32,239 nucleotides of DNA. It comes from Hyphomicrobiales bacterium. Its GTDB lineage: Bacteria; Pseudomonadota; Alphaproteobacteria; Rhizobiales; Beijerinckiaceae. The notes below the pieces were generated by a model, which searched no databases, was not told where the DNA came from, and was given only the letters and a program-made list of their open reading frames with translations. The translations under genes and the position numbers were made by a program. The DNA lies in assembly GCA_027483505.1 (NCBI GenBank), contig JAIXUP010000085.1, forward strand, positions 1-32,239, read 5' to 3'. Of the stretch, positions 7,766 to 16,566 are shown in pieces (the first letter of the stretch is position 1; every line of letters begins with the position of its first letter).

Positions 7766-8352
7766 CGGCGGCGAAACCCGCCTTGATTCGGGAGCCGCTG
7801 CGTCAGCGCGCCGGCTCCCGTTTTCGTTTCGCGCTCCCCTTGGCGGCGCTCCTGCTGGTGCTGCCAAGCTGCGGGCTGCTGCCGTCCTCGCACTATGGCA
7901 TCTCGACCCTGCCGTTCACGGCGGAGCAGGGCTGGGTCCAGCTGCCGACCCGGCGATGGCTGCTCAACCCCGGCATTGATCTCGACATCGCCCTGTTCTG
8001 CCCGGCGCAGAGCTGCACCGGGGAGCAGGCCTTCGTGGCGCGCGTCGAACTCAGCGGCCGGGAGACAGGTTTCGCCGATCTTCTGGCACGGGACCCTGCG
8101 CAGGCCCTGTCGGCGACCAAGGCCACCACGCCCCGCCGCGACAGCCAGCGCGTCCGCCGGGAGGATGTGACGCCCCTTGCCGTCGCCGGCTGGTCCGGCG
8201 GCAGCCTCGCCATCCGCTCGCGCAAGGCCGGTTCGGCAACGGCACAGGCCGCGGTCGTGGCAAGGCGTGAAGGCCCACGCGCCACTGTCGTGATCGCGGT
8301 CGCGCCGACGCGGGACGCCGCAATCCGGCGCCTCGCACAGGCGGTCGAGTGA
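7762..8352 (+). CDS. Hypothetical lipoprotein, overlapping purC
   Basis: A 196-residue protein I cannot assign to a family. The GTG at 7762 overlaps the purC stop codon (GTGA), suggesting translational coupling. The N-terminus has a basic stretch, a hydrophobic segment ([19 protein letters not shown]) and a cysteine in a lipobox-like LPSC, so export and lipidation are likely. Two further cysteines (CPAQSC) could form a disulphide in the periplasm. The rest is Arg- and Ala-rich with no visible catalytic motif. It lies between purC and purS although a secreted lipoprotein has no obvious role in purine synthesis. The frame extends upstream over purC, but only the part after 7762 looks like a real protein. 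Confidence 0.7.
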   Translation: MTAAKPALIREPLRQRAGSRFRFALPLAALLLVLPSCGLLPSSHYGISTLPFTAEQGWVQLPTRRWLLNPGIDLDIALFCPAQSCTGEQAFVARVELSGRETGFADLLARDPAQALSATKATTPRRDSQRVRREDVTPLAVAGWSGGSLAIRSRKAGSATAQAAVVARREGPRATVVIAVAPTRDAAIRRLAQAVE

Positions 8353-8476
8353 GCGGACCCACAATTTTCCCGCCGCACAGACCCGCCATGCCCTTGCCTT
8401 GGCCGGTGCAATCCGCTTTGACGGACCGGACCCGAAGCCGCGACCCTCTGGTTCGGCTCGCCGCCGGAGAGACAGG

Positions 8477-8719
8477 ATGAAAGCCCGCGTCACAGTCACG
8501 CTCAAGAACGGCGTTCTTGATCCGCAGGGCAAGGCCATCGAGGGCGCGCTCGTCTCCCTTGGCATCCCGGGAATCGCTTCCGTGCGGCAGGGCAAGATTT
8601 TCGATATCGAACTGGCAGGGCATGACGCCAAGGCAGCCGAAGCTGCGCTGGCCGCGGCTTGCGAGAAGCTCCTCGCCAACACCGTGATCGAGAACTACCG
8701 CGTCGAAATCCTGGGCTGA
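8477..8719 (+). CDS. purS: Phosphoribosylformylglycinamidine synthase subunit PurS
   Basis: An 80-residue small subunit of the three-part FGAM synthetase (PurS-PurQ-PurL), which converts FGAR to FGAM with glutamine and ATP. The sequence KARVTVTLKNGVLDPQGKAI and the C-terminal KLLANTVIENYRVEI are diagnostic for PurS. The ATG at 8477 follows GGAGA at good spacing; the longer upstream frame lacks family resemblance. It is 12 bases upstream of purQ and 124 bases after the lipoprotein gene. PurS helps shuttle ammonia between the glutaminase (PurQ) and synthase (PurL) subunits. Confidence 0.95.
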   Translation: MKARVTVTLKNGVLDPQGKAIEGALVSLGIPGIASVRQGKIFDIELAGHDAKAAEAALAAACEKLLANTVIENYRVEILG

Positions 8720-8731
8720 GGGAGCCACGCC

Positions 8732-9418
8732 ATGCGCGCCGCCGTGATCACCTTCCCCGGCACGAACCGCGACGGCGACGTGTCGAGGGCGCTCGGCGCC
8801 GGCGGAGCCGATGTGTCGCCATGCTGGCACGCCGACCATGCCTTGCCGGCGGGCACCGATCTCGTGGTCCTGCCGGGCGGCTTTTCCTATGGCGACTACC
8901 TGCGCACGGGGGCCATCGCTGCCCGGGCCAACATCATGGACGCCGTGCGCGCCCACGCCGCGCGGGGTGGCCTCGTGCTCGCCATCTGCAACGGCTTCCA
9001 GATCGCCTGCGAGGCCGGGCTGCTGCCGGGCGTTCTGGTGCGCAACGCCAATCTGCGCTTCGTCTGCAGGCGCCAGACCCTGAAGGTCGAGCGCACGGAC
9101 ACCCTGTTCACAGGCGGCTACCGGCGCGGTCAGGTCATCGACGTCTGCATCGCCCATGGCGAAGGCAATTATATCTGCGACGCAGGAACGCTGGCCCGAA
9201 TCGAGGGCGAGGGCCAGGTCGCCTTCCGCTACTGCGACGCTGCGGGGGCGCTGACACCGGACGCCAACCCGAACGGCTCGCTGAACCACATCGCCGGGAT
9301 CTATTCAGCGAACCTGCGCGTTCTGGGGATGATGCCCCACCCAGAGAACCTCATCGAGCAGCTCACCGGCGGCGCCGATGGCAAGCCCCTGTTCGAGAGC
9401 CTGGGCCGGGCCGCCTGA
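8732..9418 (+). CDS. purQ: Phosphoribosylformylglycinamidine synthase subunit PurQ (glutaminase)
   Basis: A class I glutamine amidotransferase of 228 residues that supplies ammonia to PurL. The nucleophile is in LAICNGFQ (Cys86), and the His-Glu pair is in MMPHPEN (His203, Glu205). GGFSYGDYLRTGA is a classic PurQ block. A purine-rich GAGGGAG precedes the ATG. It follows purS directly. The large subunit gene purL, often next in line in rhizobia, is not here; the following gene is a convergent SDR only 13 bases away, so purL must lie elsewhere. Confidence 0.95.
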   Translation: MRAAVITFPGTNRDGDVSRALGAGGADVSPCWHADHALPAGTDLVVLPGGFSYGDYLRTGAIAARANIMDAVRAHAARGGLVLAICNGFQIACEAGLLPGVLVRNANLRFVCRRQTLKVERTDTLFTGGYRRGQVIDVCIAHGEGNYICDAGTLARIEGEGQVAFRYCDAAGALTPDANPNGSLNHIAGIYSANLRVLGMMPHPENLIEQLTGGADGKPLFESLGRAA

Positions 9419-9431
9419 AACGCGGCATTGG

Positions 9432-10217
9432 CTACTTCGGCGCCAACCTGACAGCGCCATCCAGGCGGATGGTCACCCCGTTCAGCATGTCGTTCTCGAT
9501 GATAGACCTGACCAGCATGGCATACTCGGCCGGACGCCCGAGCCGTGACGGATGCGGCACCGACTGCTCCAGCGCCTTGCGGTAATCATCGGCGATCGAG
9601 GCGAACATCGGGGTCTCGAACAGGCCGGGCAGGATCGAGACCACCCGGATTCCTGACGAGGCGAGATCGCGCGCCACCGGCAGGGTCATCGCCGCCACGC
9701 CGCCCTTGGAGGCGGCATAGGCCGCCTGACCGATCTGGCCATCCTCCGCTGCGACCGAGGCGGTCGTCACGATCACGCCGCGCGAGCCGTCCGCAGTGAC
9801 CGGCGCAAGCGCCGCCATCGACACAGCCGTCTTGGCAATCATGCGGAAGGTGCCGAACAGGTTGACCGCGACCGTCTTCTCGAAACCGGCCATGTCATGC
9901 GCGACCAGTTCGCCCGTGTCGCGCTTTCTGGCGACCACCCGCTTGCCGGGCGCGATGCCGGCGCAATTGACCACGAGGCGCTCGGCGCCATGGGCCGCCC
10001 GCGCCTTCGCGAGCGCCGCATCGACCGACGCGTCGTCTGTCACGTCGCAGGCGCAGAACAGCCCGCCAATCTCTGCGGCGATGGCCTCGCCGCGCGCCGC
10101 GTTCATGTCGAATAGCGCGACCTTCACGCCCAGCGCCGCCAGCATCCGCGCCGTGGCCTCGCCAAGGCCCGATGCGCCCCCCGTGACCACCGCCGCCATT
10201 GAACCGTCGATTTTCAT
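9432..10217 (-). CDS. SDR family oxidoreductase (3-hydroxyacyl-CoA dehydrogenase type II-like)
   Basis: Classical short-chain dehydrogenase/reductase of 261 residues. The cofactor motif TGGASGLG (residues 12-19) is followed by a basic-free LFDMN after strand 2, favouring NAD(H). The catalytic set is Ser154 (TTASVA), Tyr167 and Lys171 (YAASK), with the NCAG motif near residue 84. The insertion around KRDTGELVAHDMAGFEKTVAVN and the C-terminal RLGRPAEYAMLVRSI resemble the 17-beta-HSD10/HADH2 branch, which oxidises 3-hydroxyacyl-CoA or 3-hydroxy-2-methylbutyryl-CoA. That specificity is an inference. The start at 10217 has AGGGG upstream. It stands alone on the minus strand, convergent with purQ. 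Confidence 0.87.
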   Translation of the reverse strand: MKIDGSMAAVVTGGASGLGEATARMLAALGVKVALFDMNAARGEAIAAEIGGLFCACDVTDDASVDAALAKARAAHGAERLVVNCAGIAPGKRVVARKRDTGELVAHDMAGFEKTVAVNLFGTFRMIAKTAVSMAALAPVTADGSRGVIVTTASVAAEDGQIGQAAYAASKGGVAAMTLPVARDLASSGIRVVSILPGLFETPMFASIADDYRKALEQSVPHPSRLGRPAEYAMLVRSIIENDMLNGVTIRLDGAVRLAPK

Positions 10218-10378
10218 GTGATCGCCCCTTGCCTGTTGAGCGCCCTTGCTACTGGCAATCGCCGGCAAGGAAAAGGCACGGCCCTGCACATCCGGCCGTG
10301 CGGCAAACCGCTTTCGCACGGACAGGCTTGTTTGGCCGGCCGGCAAGGCCCATCTCATCAGCGCTGCTGGAGGACATG

Positions 10379-10753
10379 ATGTCGGGACCGTTCGGACAAC
10401 CCTTCACCCCCAAGGAAATCGAGGCCATGCGCAAGCTGGCGGCGGACGAGGATCGGCTCGGACAGAGCCTGCTTCGGCTGCTCGGCCGCATGGCGCGATC
10501 CATTCCGTTCGCGGAGGATGCGCTCGCCGCCTGGTGCTGCGCCCGCGATCCGGCCACGCCGGCCAGGGTGCGCTACATCCTGATCTCGGCTGTGGCCTAT
10601 TTCGTGCTGCCGATCGACGCCATCCCGGACATCGTCCCGTTGCTCGGCTTCACCGACGACGCCGCCGTACTCGCGGCGGCCATCGCCAGCGTCGCCGGCG
10701 AAATCAGGCCGGAGCACCGCGATCGGGCAAAGGATATCCTCAAGGGGCTGTGA
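10379..10753 (+). CDS. DUF1232 (YkvA-like) membrane-associated protein
   Basis: A 124-residue protein with the DUF1232 core: RVRYILISAVAYFVLPIDAI followed by PDIVPLLGFTDDAAVLAAAI. The PIDxIPD and GFxDD signatures are clear. Members are small, with one hydrophobic hairpin, and have no settled function. Two ATGs are adjacent (10376 and 10379); the second is chosen because GGAGG (10369-10373) is then five bases away rather than two. It is divergent from the SDR gene (161 bp between) and convergent with the sigma factor gene, 7 bases away. Confidence 0.82.
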   Translation: MSGPFGQPFTPKEIEAMRKLAADEDRLGQSLLRLLGRMARSIPFAEDALAAWCCARDPATPARVRYILISAVAYFVLPIDAIPDIVPLLGFTDDAAVLAAAIASVAGEIRPEHRDRAKDILKGL

Positions 10754-10760
10754 CGCGCGG

Positions 10761-11324
10761 TTAGTTGGCCTCGACCACGCCCTCGGCTTCGAGCATCCGC
10801 CGCAGGCGCGTGAACGCCAGCCGGATCCGGGATTTGACCGTTCCGAGCGGCACGCCGGTCGCATCGGCGATCTGGCTGTGCGACAGGCCCTCGAAGAAGG
10901 CCAGCTTCACGAGGTCGAGCTGTTCGGCCGGCAGGGTGAGCAGAGCGGCATGGACGGCCTCGTCGCGTTGCTGCACGTCCATCAGCTTGTCGAGATCGGG
11001 CGTCGCGGCCGGCTGCAGCATGGGCTCCTCGGGATCGAAGTCACCCTTGTCACGCCGGGCGAGGTCAATGCGGCGGTTGCGCGCGATGCGGTAGAGCCAG
11101 GTGGACAACGAGGATTTCGCCGGATCGAACAGTTGCGCCTTGCGCCACAGGGTCGACATCACATCCTGGACGATTTCTTCGGCCAGCGCGGCGTCCGTTC
11201 CGAGCCGCATCAGATAGGCGTTCAGCCGCGGCGCGAAATGGTCGAACAGGCGCGTGAACGCCTCACGGTCGCGGCGCTCCGCCACGTCCGCGACCCAAGC
11301 CGCAAAAACCGCCGGGTTCGACAC
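10761..11324 (-). CDS. ECF-type RNA polymerase sigma factor
   Basis: A 187-residue group IV sigma factor with only regions 2 and 4. Region 2 runs through AEEIVQDVMSTLWRKAQLFD and STWLYRIARNRRIDLARR. Region 4 has the helix-turn-helix LSHSQIADATGVPLGTVKSR. The sequence is reminiscent of the RpoE/ChrR (ECF11) type that responds to singlet oxygen in Rhodobacter, but a specific group is not proven. The GTG at 11324 is preferred over the ATG at 11339 because AGGGGGAG precedes it closely, whereas the ATG has no ribosome-binding site. No anti-sigma gene of ChrR or another type is adjacent: the neighbours are a DUF1232 gene and, divergently, an IalB-like gene. Confidence 0.88.
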   Translation of the reverse strand: MSNPAVFAAWVADVAERRDREAFTRLFDHFAPRLNAYLMRLGTDAALAEEIVQDVMSTLWRKAQLFDPAKSSLSTWLYRIARNRRIDLARRDKGDFDPEEPMLQPAATPDLDKLMDVQQRDEAVHAALLTLPAEQLDLVKLAFFEGLSHSQIADATGVPLGTVKSRIRLAFTRLRRMLEAEGVVEAN

Positions 11325-11557
11325 AGCGCTCCCCCTCATCAGCCGGAGCGGTCTGGTCGCGCACAATGCGGAACAGTTCCACCCGGATCAGGGCAGCGCA
11401 GCCGACGACCCCCCGTAGCGGCGCTGCTCTCGTGCAGATTGGCATGTTCCAGGGCGAAACGGAACAGAAATAAGCCTTATCGCAATTTTGCCCGCTTCGT
11501 GGCATTGAGATATCAAATGTCGGCTCCGGCCTCTTCGATTCCTGTCTCCTGTGCTAG

Positions 11558-12124
11558 ATGGTCGTCATGATTCGCAATTGTTTCGTCTCCGTTTGCTTGG
11601 GCGGCGCTGTCGCCCTGGCGGCTCTCCCGGTCTCCGCCCAGACCCGTCAGCCCGCGAAGCCCGCGGCGCCGGCCGCCGGCCAAGGCCAGGCGGCGGAGCT
11701 CGGCACCTTCGGCGAGTGGACCGTCTATGAGACGCCGCAGGGCCGCAACAAGGTCTGCTATGTCCTGACCAAGCCCAAGGAGCGGACGCCGAAGAACCTG
11801 ACGCGCGACCCGGGCTTCCTGTTCATCACGGCGCGGCCGGCTGAGCAGGTGCGCAACGAGGTCAGCTTCGTGCTCGGTTTCGCCGCCCGCGAGACGACGC
11901 CCGGCGAAGCGGTGATCGGCCAGACGAAGTTCGCCCTGGCTCCGAAGGGCAAGAGCGCCTGGATCGCCAATGCCGCGGAAGAGAACGGCTTCATCGATGC
12001 GGCGCGGCGCGGCCAGAGCCTCAACGTGACCGTCACCTCCGGGCGCGGCAACGCCTCGACCGACCGCTATTCGCTGACCGGCTTGAGCCAGGCGCTGGAA
12101 CGCATGCGGCGCGCCTGCCCCTGA
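11558..12124 (+). CDS. IalB-family (invasion associated locus B) periplasmic protein
   Basis: A 188-residue exported protein. A signal peptide ([19 protein letters not shown] then VSAQ) is followed by a Pro/Ala linker. The mature domain begins [19 protein letters not shown], the typical opening of IalB-family proteins, which are widespread in alphaproteobacteria; the Bartonella member contributes to erythrocyte invasion. Here a general envelope role is more likely, and the function is unknown. A C-terminal cysteine (RRACP) could pair with the one in KVCYV. The ATG at 11558 lacks a good ribosome-binding site; the ATG at 11567 is an alternative. It is divergent from the sigma factor gene across 233 bp. 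Confidence 0.75.
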   Translation: MVVMIRNCFVSVCLGGAVALAALPVSAQTRQPAKPAAPAAGQGQAAELGTFGEWTVYETPQGRNKVCYVLTKPKERTPKNLTRDPGFLFITARPAEQVRNEVSFVLGFAARETTPGEAVIGQTKFALAPKGKSAWIANAAEENGFIDAARRGQSLNVTVTSGRGNASTDRYSLTGLSQALERMRRACP

Positions 12125-12188
12125 TCGGCATCCGGCTTTTGTGCAGGCCGACTCGGCAGCACCGCGATTTCGTGATACCGCCTCGCCG

Positions 12189-13439
12189 ATGAGCGACAAC
12201 CTGACCCTGCCAGCAAACGAGACCCGCGATCCTGCCCAGAGCCTTCCGGCTGCGGGCTTGACGCACGCCACATTGCCGTCGCTGGTCGGTCGCACACGCG
12301 CCGGCATTGCCGCTGCGCTCGATGACATCGGCGTGCCGCTGAAAGAGCAGCGCATGCGCACCGGCCAGATCTGGAACTGGCTGTATCACCATGGCGTTGC
12401 CGATTTTGCCGAGATCAAAAATGTCGGCAAGGATCTCAAATCGGCGCTGGAAGCGCGCTTCACGCTGGCCCGCCCCACGGTCAGCGCCGCCCAGGTGTCG
12501 AAGGACGGCACCCGCAAATGGCTGGTCCGCATGCCATCGACCGGCCCGCGCGACAAGGGCGCAGAGATCGAATGCGTCTACATCCCCGAAGCCGACCGCG
12601 GCACGCTCTGCGTGTCGAGCCAGGTCGGCTGCACGCTGACCTGCACATTCTGCCACACCGGCACGCAGAAGCTGGTCCGCAACCTGACCACCGAGGAGAT
12701 CGTCGCCCAGCTGGTGGTGGCCCGCGACATGCTCGGGGATTTTCCCGGCCGCACCCGTCCGACCGACGGGCTCCTGCCCGGTGATGGCAGCCGCTTCGTC
12801 TCCAATGTCGTCTTCATGGGGATGGGCGAGCCGCTCTACAATCTGGGGGCCGTGTCCGACGCCATCGACACGATCGCGGATGGGGACGGCCTGTCGCTCG
12901 GCCGCCGCCGCATCACGGTCTCGACATCGGGCGTCGTGCCCGAAATCGGGCCGCTAGGGTCGCGCACCAACAGCATGCTGGCCATTTCGCTGCATGCGGT
13001 GCGGGACGACCTGCGCAATGAACTCGTGCCGCTCAACCGGAAGTATCCGATCGCCGCGCTTCTGGACGCCTGCCGCGGCTATCCCGGCCTGTCGAACGCG
13101 CGGCGCATCACATTTGAATATGTGATGCTCAAGGGCGTCAATGATTCGGATGCCGAGGCCCGCGAGCTTGTCCGGTTGCTCAAGGGCATTCCGGCCAAGA
13201 TCAACCTGATTCCGTTCAATCCCTGGCCGGGAACGCGGTATGAATGCTCGGACTGGGACCGGATCGAGCGCTTCTCGGACATCGTGTTCCGCGCCGGCTA
13301 CGCCTCGCCGGTCCGCACCCCGCGGGGCCGCGACATCCTCGCCGCCTGCGGGCAGCTCAAGAGCGAGACCGAAAAGCTCTCGGCCCGCGCCCGGCTCATG
13401 CTGGACGAGGCGGACGCCGCTGATGCCCGGCGGGCCTGA
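12189..13439 (+). CDS. rlmN: Dual-specificity RNA methyltransferase RlmN
   Basis: Radical SAM enzyme of 416 residues that methylates C2 of A2503 in 23S rRNA and A37 in some tRNAs. The 4Fe-4S motif CTLTCTFC (Cys148, Cys152, Cys155) differs from the general radical SAM spacing only as expected for this family. Cys387 in DILAACGQL is the methyl-carrying cysteine of the RlmN/Cfr family. [13 protein letters not shown] is another family block. The upstream frame allows a GTG at 12141, but that region has no conserved sequence. The N-terminal 25-30 residues (after [17 protein letters not shown]) look disordered. It follows the IalB gene by 64 bases and precedes a membrane protein gene by 3. Confidence 0.96.
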   Translation: MSDNLTLPANETRDPAQSLPAAGLTHATLPSLVGRTRAGIAAALDDIGVPLKEQRMRTGQIWNWLYHHGVADFAEIKNVGKDLKSALEARFTLARPTVSAAQVSKDGTRKWLVRMPSTGPRDKGAEIECVYIPEADRGTLCVSSQVGCTLTCTFCHTGTQKLVRNLTTEEIVAQLVVARDMLGDFPGRTRPTDGLLPGDGSRFVSNVVFMGMGEPLYNLGAVSDAIDTIADGDGLSLGRRRITVSTSGVVPEIGPLGSRTNSMLAISLHAVRDDLRNELVPLNRKYPIAALLDACRGYPGLSNARRITFEYVMLKGVNDSDAEARELVRLLKGIPAKINLIPFNPWPGTRYECSDWDRIERFSDIVFRAGYASPVRTPRGRDILAACGQLKSETEKLSARARLMLDEADAADARRA

Positions 13440-13442
13440 ACC

Positions 13443-13946
13443 ATGCGCAGCGCGGCCCGCATCCTGCTGATCATTCCGCTCGGCCTCATCATCGCCTTCG
13501 GCGCGGGCGGTTTCTTTCTGATGCTGGCGACGGTGGCGTCGCCGGCGCTCGCGAGCATGGTGTTCGGCGCGTTCAGCGCCTTTGCCGACATCGTTTTCGG
13601 GCTCGCCTTCGAGGGCGAGGACCCGACGGCGCTGGCGGCCGCCGCGGGCTGGCAGGGTTTCAAGCTGGCGGCCTCGATCCTCATCCTCCCGGTGCTGATC
13701 GCCGCCATCGCCAGCGAACTGTTCCGGATCTCAAGCTGCCTTGTGCAGATGGTGCTGACGGGCCTGTTTGCGGCCGCGCTGCCGGCCGCGATCATCGGGT
13801 TGACGCGCCTGCCGACCGGAACCGAGACGCAGGTTCTCGCCGCCTTCTTTCTGACCGGCGTGGTGACGGGGGCGGTATACTGGCTGATCGCCGGACGCGG
13901 CGCGGCAGGGCCGGACCAGAACGGGGTCAGCGGCCCGCCTGCGTGA
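13443..13946 (+). CDS. Hypothetical membrane protein downstream of rlmN
   Basis: A 167-residue protein with four predicted membrane helices: about residues 6-30, 72-92, 100-120 and 130-150. Its ATG lies 3 bases after the rlmN stop, so it is probably translated from the same transcript. I do not recognise a family or any catalytic motif. Its last 20 bases overlap the end of the convergent lysE-type gene. It is likely real because codon usage, GC pattern and close operon spacing match neighbouring genes. Confidence 0.65.
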   Translation: MRSAARILLIIPLGLIIAFGAGGFFLMLATVASPALASMVFGAFSAFADIVFGLAFEGEDPTALAAAAGWQGFKLAASILILPVLIAAIASELFRISSCLVQMVLTGLFAAALPAAIIGLTRLPTGTETQVLAAFFLTGVVTGAVYWLIAGRGAAGPDQNGVSGPPA

Positions 13947-14583
13947 ACAGGATCTTCACGGCGAAAATCCCGAAGATGCCACCGAAGGTGTAGTCGATCG
14001 CCCGCAGGGCCTTCGGACGGGCCTTGAGATAGCCGACAAGCTGCTCCGCCACGAGAATCATCCCGATGGCGAGCGGAATCGAGATGGCGACGAAGTAGAG
14101 CCCCATGAAGGTCATCTTCGCCGCTGCGTCAGGGTCGCCGACACTGACGAACTGCGGCAGGAAGGTCACGAAGAACAGCACAACCTTGGGATTGCTCAGA
14201 TTGATGCCGATGCCGAGCAGGAAACTGCGCCAGACCCCTGTGTCCTGCTCCTGCGCCTCTGGCCCCGTCGTCTTGACATTCAGGGACGAACCGTTGCGGA
14301 TCGCATCGTAGGCCATCCAGCCGAGGTAGAGCGCCCCGACGACCTTGAGGATCGTGAAGGCGGTCGCCGAGGCGCTGAGCAGCGCAGACAGGCCAACCGC
14401 CGCCAGCAGGGTGTGGACGATGCAACCAACCTGCGCTCCGCCCATCGCGGCGATGCCATGCCGGCGCCCGCGCGCCATCGTGCGCGAGAGGAACAGGCTC
14501 ATGTCCGGACCCGGCGTGATGAACAGCGCGATGCAGGTCAGGGTATAGGCGGCCAGCACGGGGCCGTCGGGCAGGAAGGTCAT
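13927..14583 (-). CDS. LysE family translocator (RhtB type amino acid exporter)
   Basis: A 218-residue inner-membrane exporter with about six helices. The N-terminal ITPGPDMSLFLSRTMARGRR and the following GGAQVGCIVHTLLAAVGLSA are characteristic of the RhtB/LysE group, as is LGIGINLSNPKVVLFFVTFL in the middle. Members export amino acids such as threonine, homoserine or leucine; the substrate here is unknown. The ATG at 14583 is chosen as the first codon giving the family-typical N-terminus. It starts 7 bases after the stop of the gamma-glutamyltransferase gene on the same strand, so the two are probably cotranscribed. Confidence 0.9.
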   Translation of the reverse strand: MTFLPDGPVLAAYTLTCIALFITPGPDMSLFLSRTMARGRRHGIAAMGGAQVGCIVHTLLAAVGLSALLSASATAFTILKVVGALYLGWMAYDAIRNGSSLNVKTTGPEAQEQDTGVWRSFLLGIGINLSNPKVVLFFVTFLPQFVSVGDPDAAAKMTFMGLYFVAISIPLAIGMILVAEQLVGYLKARPKALRAIDYTFGGIFGIFAVKILFTQAGR

Positions 14584-14590
14584 CGCGTCA

Positions 14591-16366
14591 TCAATCTCCG
14601 ATCGCCACGCCCTCGCGGCGCGAATCGGCGCCGCCAAGAAAGCCGATCGGCGAAACGATGATGGCCTGGATGCCCGAGGTCATCTCGATCGCCCGCACCT
14701 CATGGCCGCGCGTCTGCAGCGTGACGCCCCATGTCTCGGCCTCGGAGCCGCGCTCCAGCTCCGTCGGCCCGTTGCGGCTGCCGAAATTGCCGAGATCGAC
14801 GGCCTGCTGCGGGTCAAGCCGCCAGTCGAGCAGTCCGACCAGCGTCTTGACCACATAGCCGATGATCTGGCTGCCGCCGGGTGAGCCGACCACCGCGTAG
14901 AGCCGTCCGAACGCGTCGAACACCAGCGTCGGCGCCATCGAACTGCGCGGACGCTTGCCGGGCTCGACGCGGTTCGCCACCGGCGCGCCATTGGCCGACG
15001 GAACAAAATTGAAGTCCGTCAGCTCGTTGTTGAGCAGGAAGCCGCCCTTGGTCATGATCCGCGCGCCGAAGCCATCCTCGATCGTCGTGGTCATCGAAAC
15101 GGCGTTGCCGTCCTTGTCGACGATCGAGATGTGGCTTGTGCCGTATTCGATCTGCGGGTCCGAGGGGGCCAGCAGTTGCGCGCGCCGCCGTGGCGGCTCG
15201 CCGGCCCGCGCCGTTCCCATCGAACGCTCCTGGCTCATCAGGTTGGCGCGGGTGTTGAGATAGGCCGGGTCGATCAGCCCTGCGCTCGGCACATCCACGA
15301 AGGCGGGATCGCCGACATACAGATTGCGGTCGGCGAAGGCGAGGCGGCCCGCCTCGCTGATCCAGTGCACGGCATTGGCGCCGGGCCCCAAACGGCCAAG
15401 GTCGAAGCGCTCGACCATGCCGAGGATCTGCTGAACCGCGATGGCGCCCGAGCTGGGCGGACCCACCCCGCAGATCGTGTAGACGCGGTAGCGGCCGCAC
15501 AAGGGTTCGCGTTCGATCACCCTGTAGCCGGCGAGGTCGGCGGCCGTCATGTCGCCGGGATTGGTCGGATGTCCCGTCACCGTGGCAAGAATGTCGGCCG
15601 CCAGCGGCCCGGTATAGAAGGCCGCCGCACCGTCGCGGGCCAGGCTGCGCAGGGTGGCGGCAAAGGCCGGGTTCTTCAACACGAAGCCGACGTCGCGCGG
15701 CTTGCCGGCCTCGTCATAGAAATAGGCACGCGCCACCGGATCACTGCGCAGCGCCTGCTCGCCGGCCAGCAGGCCGTTGAGGCGCGGCGACACGGCAAAG
15801 CCGTCTTCGGCCAGTTTGATCGCGGGCTCGAACACCTGCGCCCAGGGCAGTTTGCCCCAACGCTTGTGGGCGTCCTCCAGCAGACGCACGGTCCCGGGCA
15901 CTCCGACCGAGCGGCCGCCGACCACGGCAGCCATGAAGCCGAGAGGACGTCCGTCCGGGCCGAGGAAGCGCTCGGGTTTCGCGGCGGCAGGAGCCGTCTC
16001 GCGCCCGTCAAGCGTCACCACCTTGCGGACGGCCTGGTCCCAGTGAACCATGAATGCGCCGCCGCCGATCCCCGAGCTCTGCGGCTCGACGAGATTGAGC
16101 ACGAGCTGCACCGCGACCGCGGCGTCGACGGCGCTGCCGCCGGCCCGCAGGATCTGCCGGCCCGCCTCTGCGGCGAGCGGGTTGGCCGCAGCCACCATAT
16201 GCTGGGTCGCATGGCCCAGGCTGCGCTGCGTCCGGCCCGTTGCAGCCTCCGGCGCAGCCGGAAGCGCCGTCTGCGCCCGCGCAGCCTGCTGAAATCCGGC
16301 AGCCAGCATGGAGCAGAGCAGGGCCGCAGCCGCCAGCGGGATCACCCTGTGTTTGATCGCGATCAT
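14591..16366 (-). CDS. ggt: Gamma-glutamyltransferase, periplasmic
   Basis: A 591-residue Ntn-hydrolase precursor that cleaves glutathione and other gamma-glutamyl compounds. A signal peptide (KHRVIPLAAAALLCSMLAAG) is followed by the large-subunit domain with GGSAVDAAVAVQLVLNLVEP and SSGIGGGAFMV. The autoprocessing threonine is Thr410 in YGTSHISIVDKDGNAVSMTT; cleavage there makes the small subunit with Thr as nucleophile. GSPGGSQII is a further conserved block. The ATG at 16366 has GGGGGA at about 9 bases. It is upstream of the LysE-type gene, suggesting linked peptide hydrolysis and amino acid export. Divergent from lemA across 200 bp; a TATGAT lies upstream but has no good -35. Confidence 0.93.
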   Translation of the reverse strand: MIAIKHRVIPLAAAALLCSMLAAGFQQAARAQTALPAAPEAATGRTQRSLGHATQHMVAAANPLAAEAGRQILRAGGSAVDAAVAVQLVLNLVEPQSSGIGGGAFMVHWDQAVRKVVTLDGRETAPAAAKPERFLGPDGRPLGFMAAVVGGRSVGVPGTVRLLEDAHKRWGKLPWAQVFEPAIKLAEDGFAVSPRLNGLLAGEQALRSDPVARAYFYDEAGKPRDVGFVLKNPAFAATLRSLARDGAAAFYTGPLAADILATVTGHPTNPGDMTAADLAGYRVIEREPLCGRYRVYTICGVGPPSSGAIAVQQILGMVERFDLGRLGPGANAVHWISEAGRLAFADRNLYVGDPAFVDVPSAGLIDPAYLNTRANLMSQERSMGTARAGEPPRRRAQLLAPSDPQIEYGTSHISIVDKDGNAVSMTTTIEDGFGARIMTKGGFLLNNELTDFNFVPSANGAPVANRVEPGKRPRSSMAPTLVFDAFGRLYAVVGSPGGSQIIGYVVKTLVGLLDWRLDPQQAVDLGNFGSRNGPTELERGSEAETWGVTLQTRGHEVRAIEMTSGIQAIIVSPIGFLGGADSRREGVAIGD

Positions 16367-16566
16367 GATCTGTATCCCCCGACGATCATATGACCATCCA
16401 AGAGTGACCAGATCGCACGCATCTGGCAACCGCGATTTCCGCCAGGCTGACCGGCGGGCCAGTGGCTTTTCGCCTTCCTCGTGGCGGACCGGGTCGGTAA
16501 GGTGCGCTCAAATCCGTTCACAACGATGTGATCATCCAGAAGACCGACCGAAGAGGACCGCCCGTC

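Noticed and set aside
9432..10217. Considered whether the SDR next to purQ belongs to the VLCFA cluster or to purine synthesis
   Set aside because: It is convergent with purQ, far from the acpXL cluster, and resembles the acyl-CoA-type HADH2 branch, so no link is supported.
11370..11380. GGAACAGTTCC near-palindrome in the sigma factor upstream region
   Set aside because: An EcfG-type GGAAC motif would need a CGTT about 17 bases on, which is missing; an 11-base match alone is not enough to call a site.
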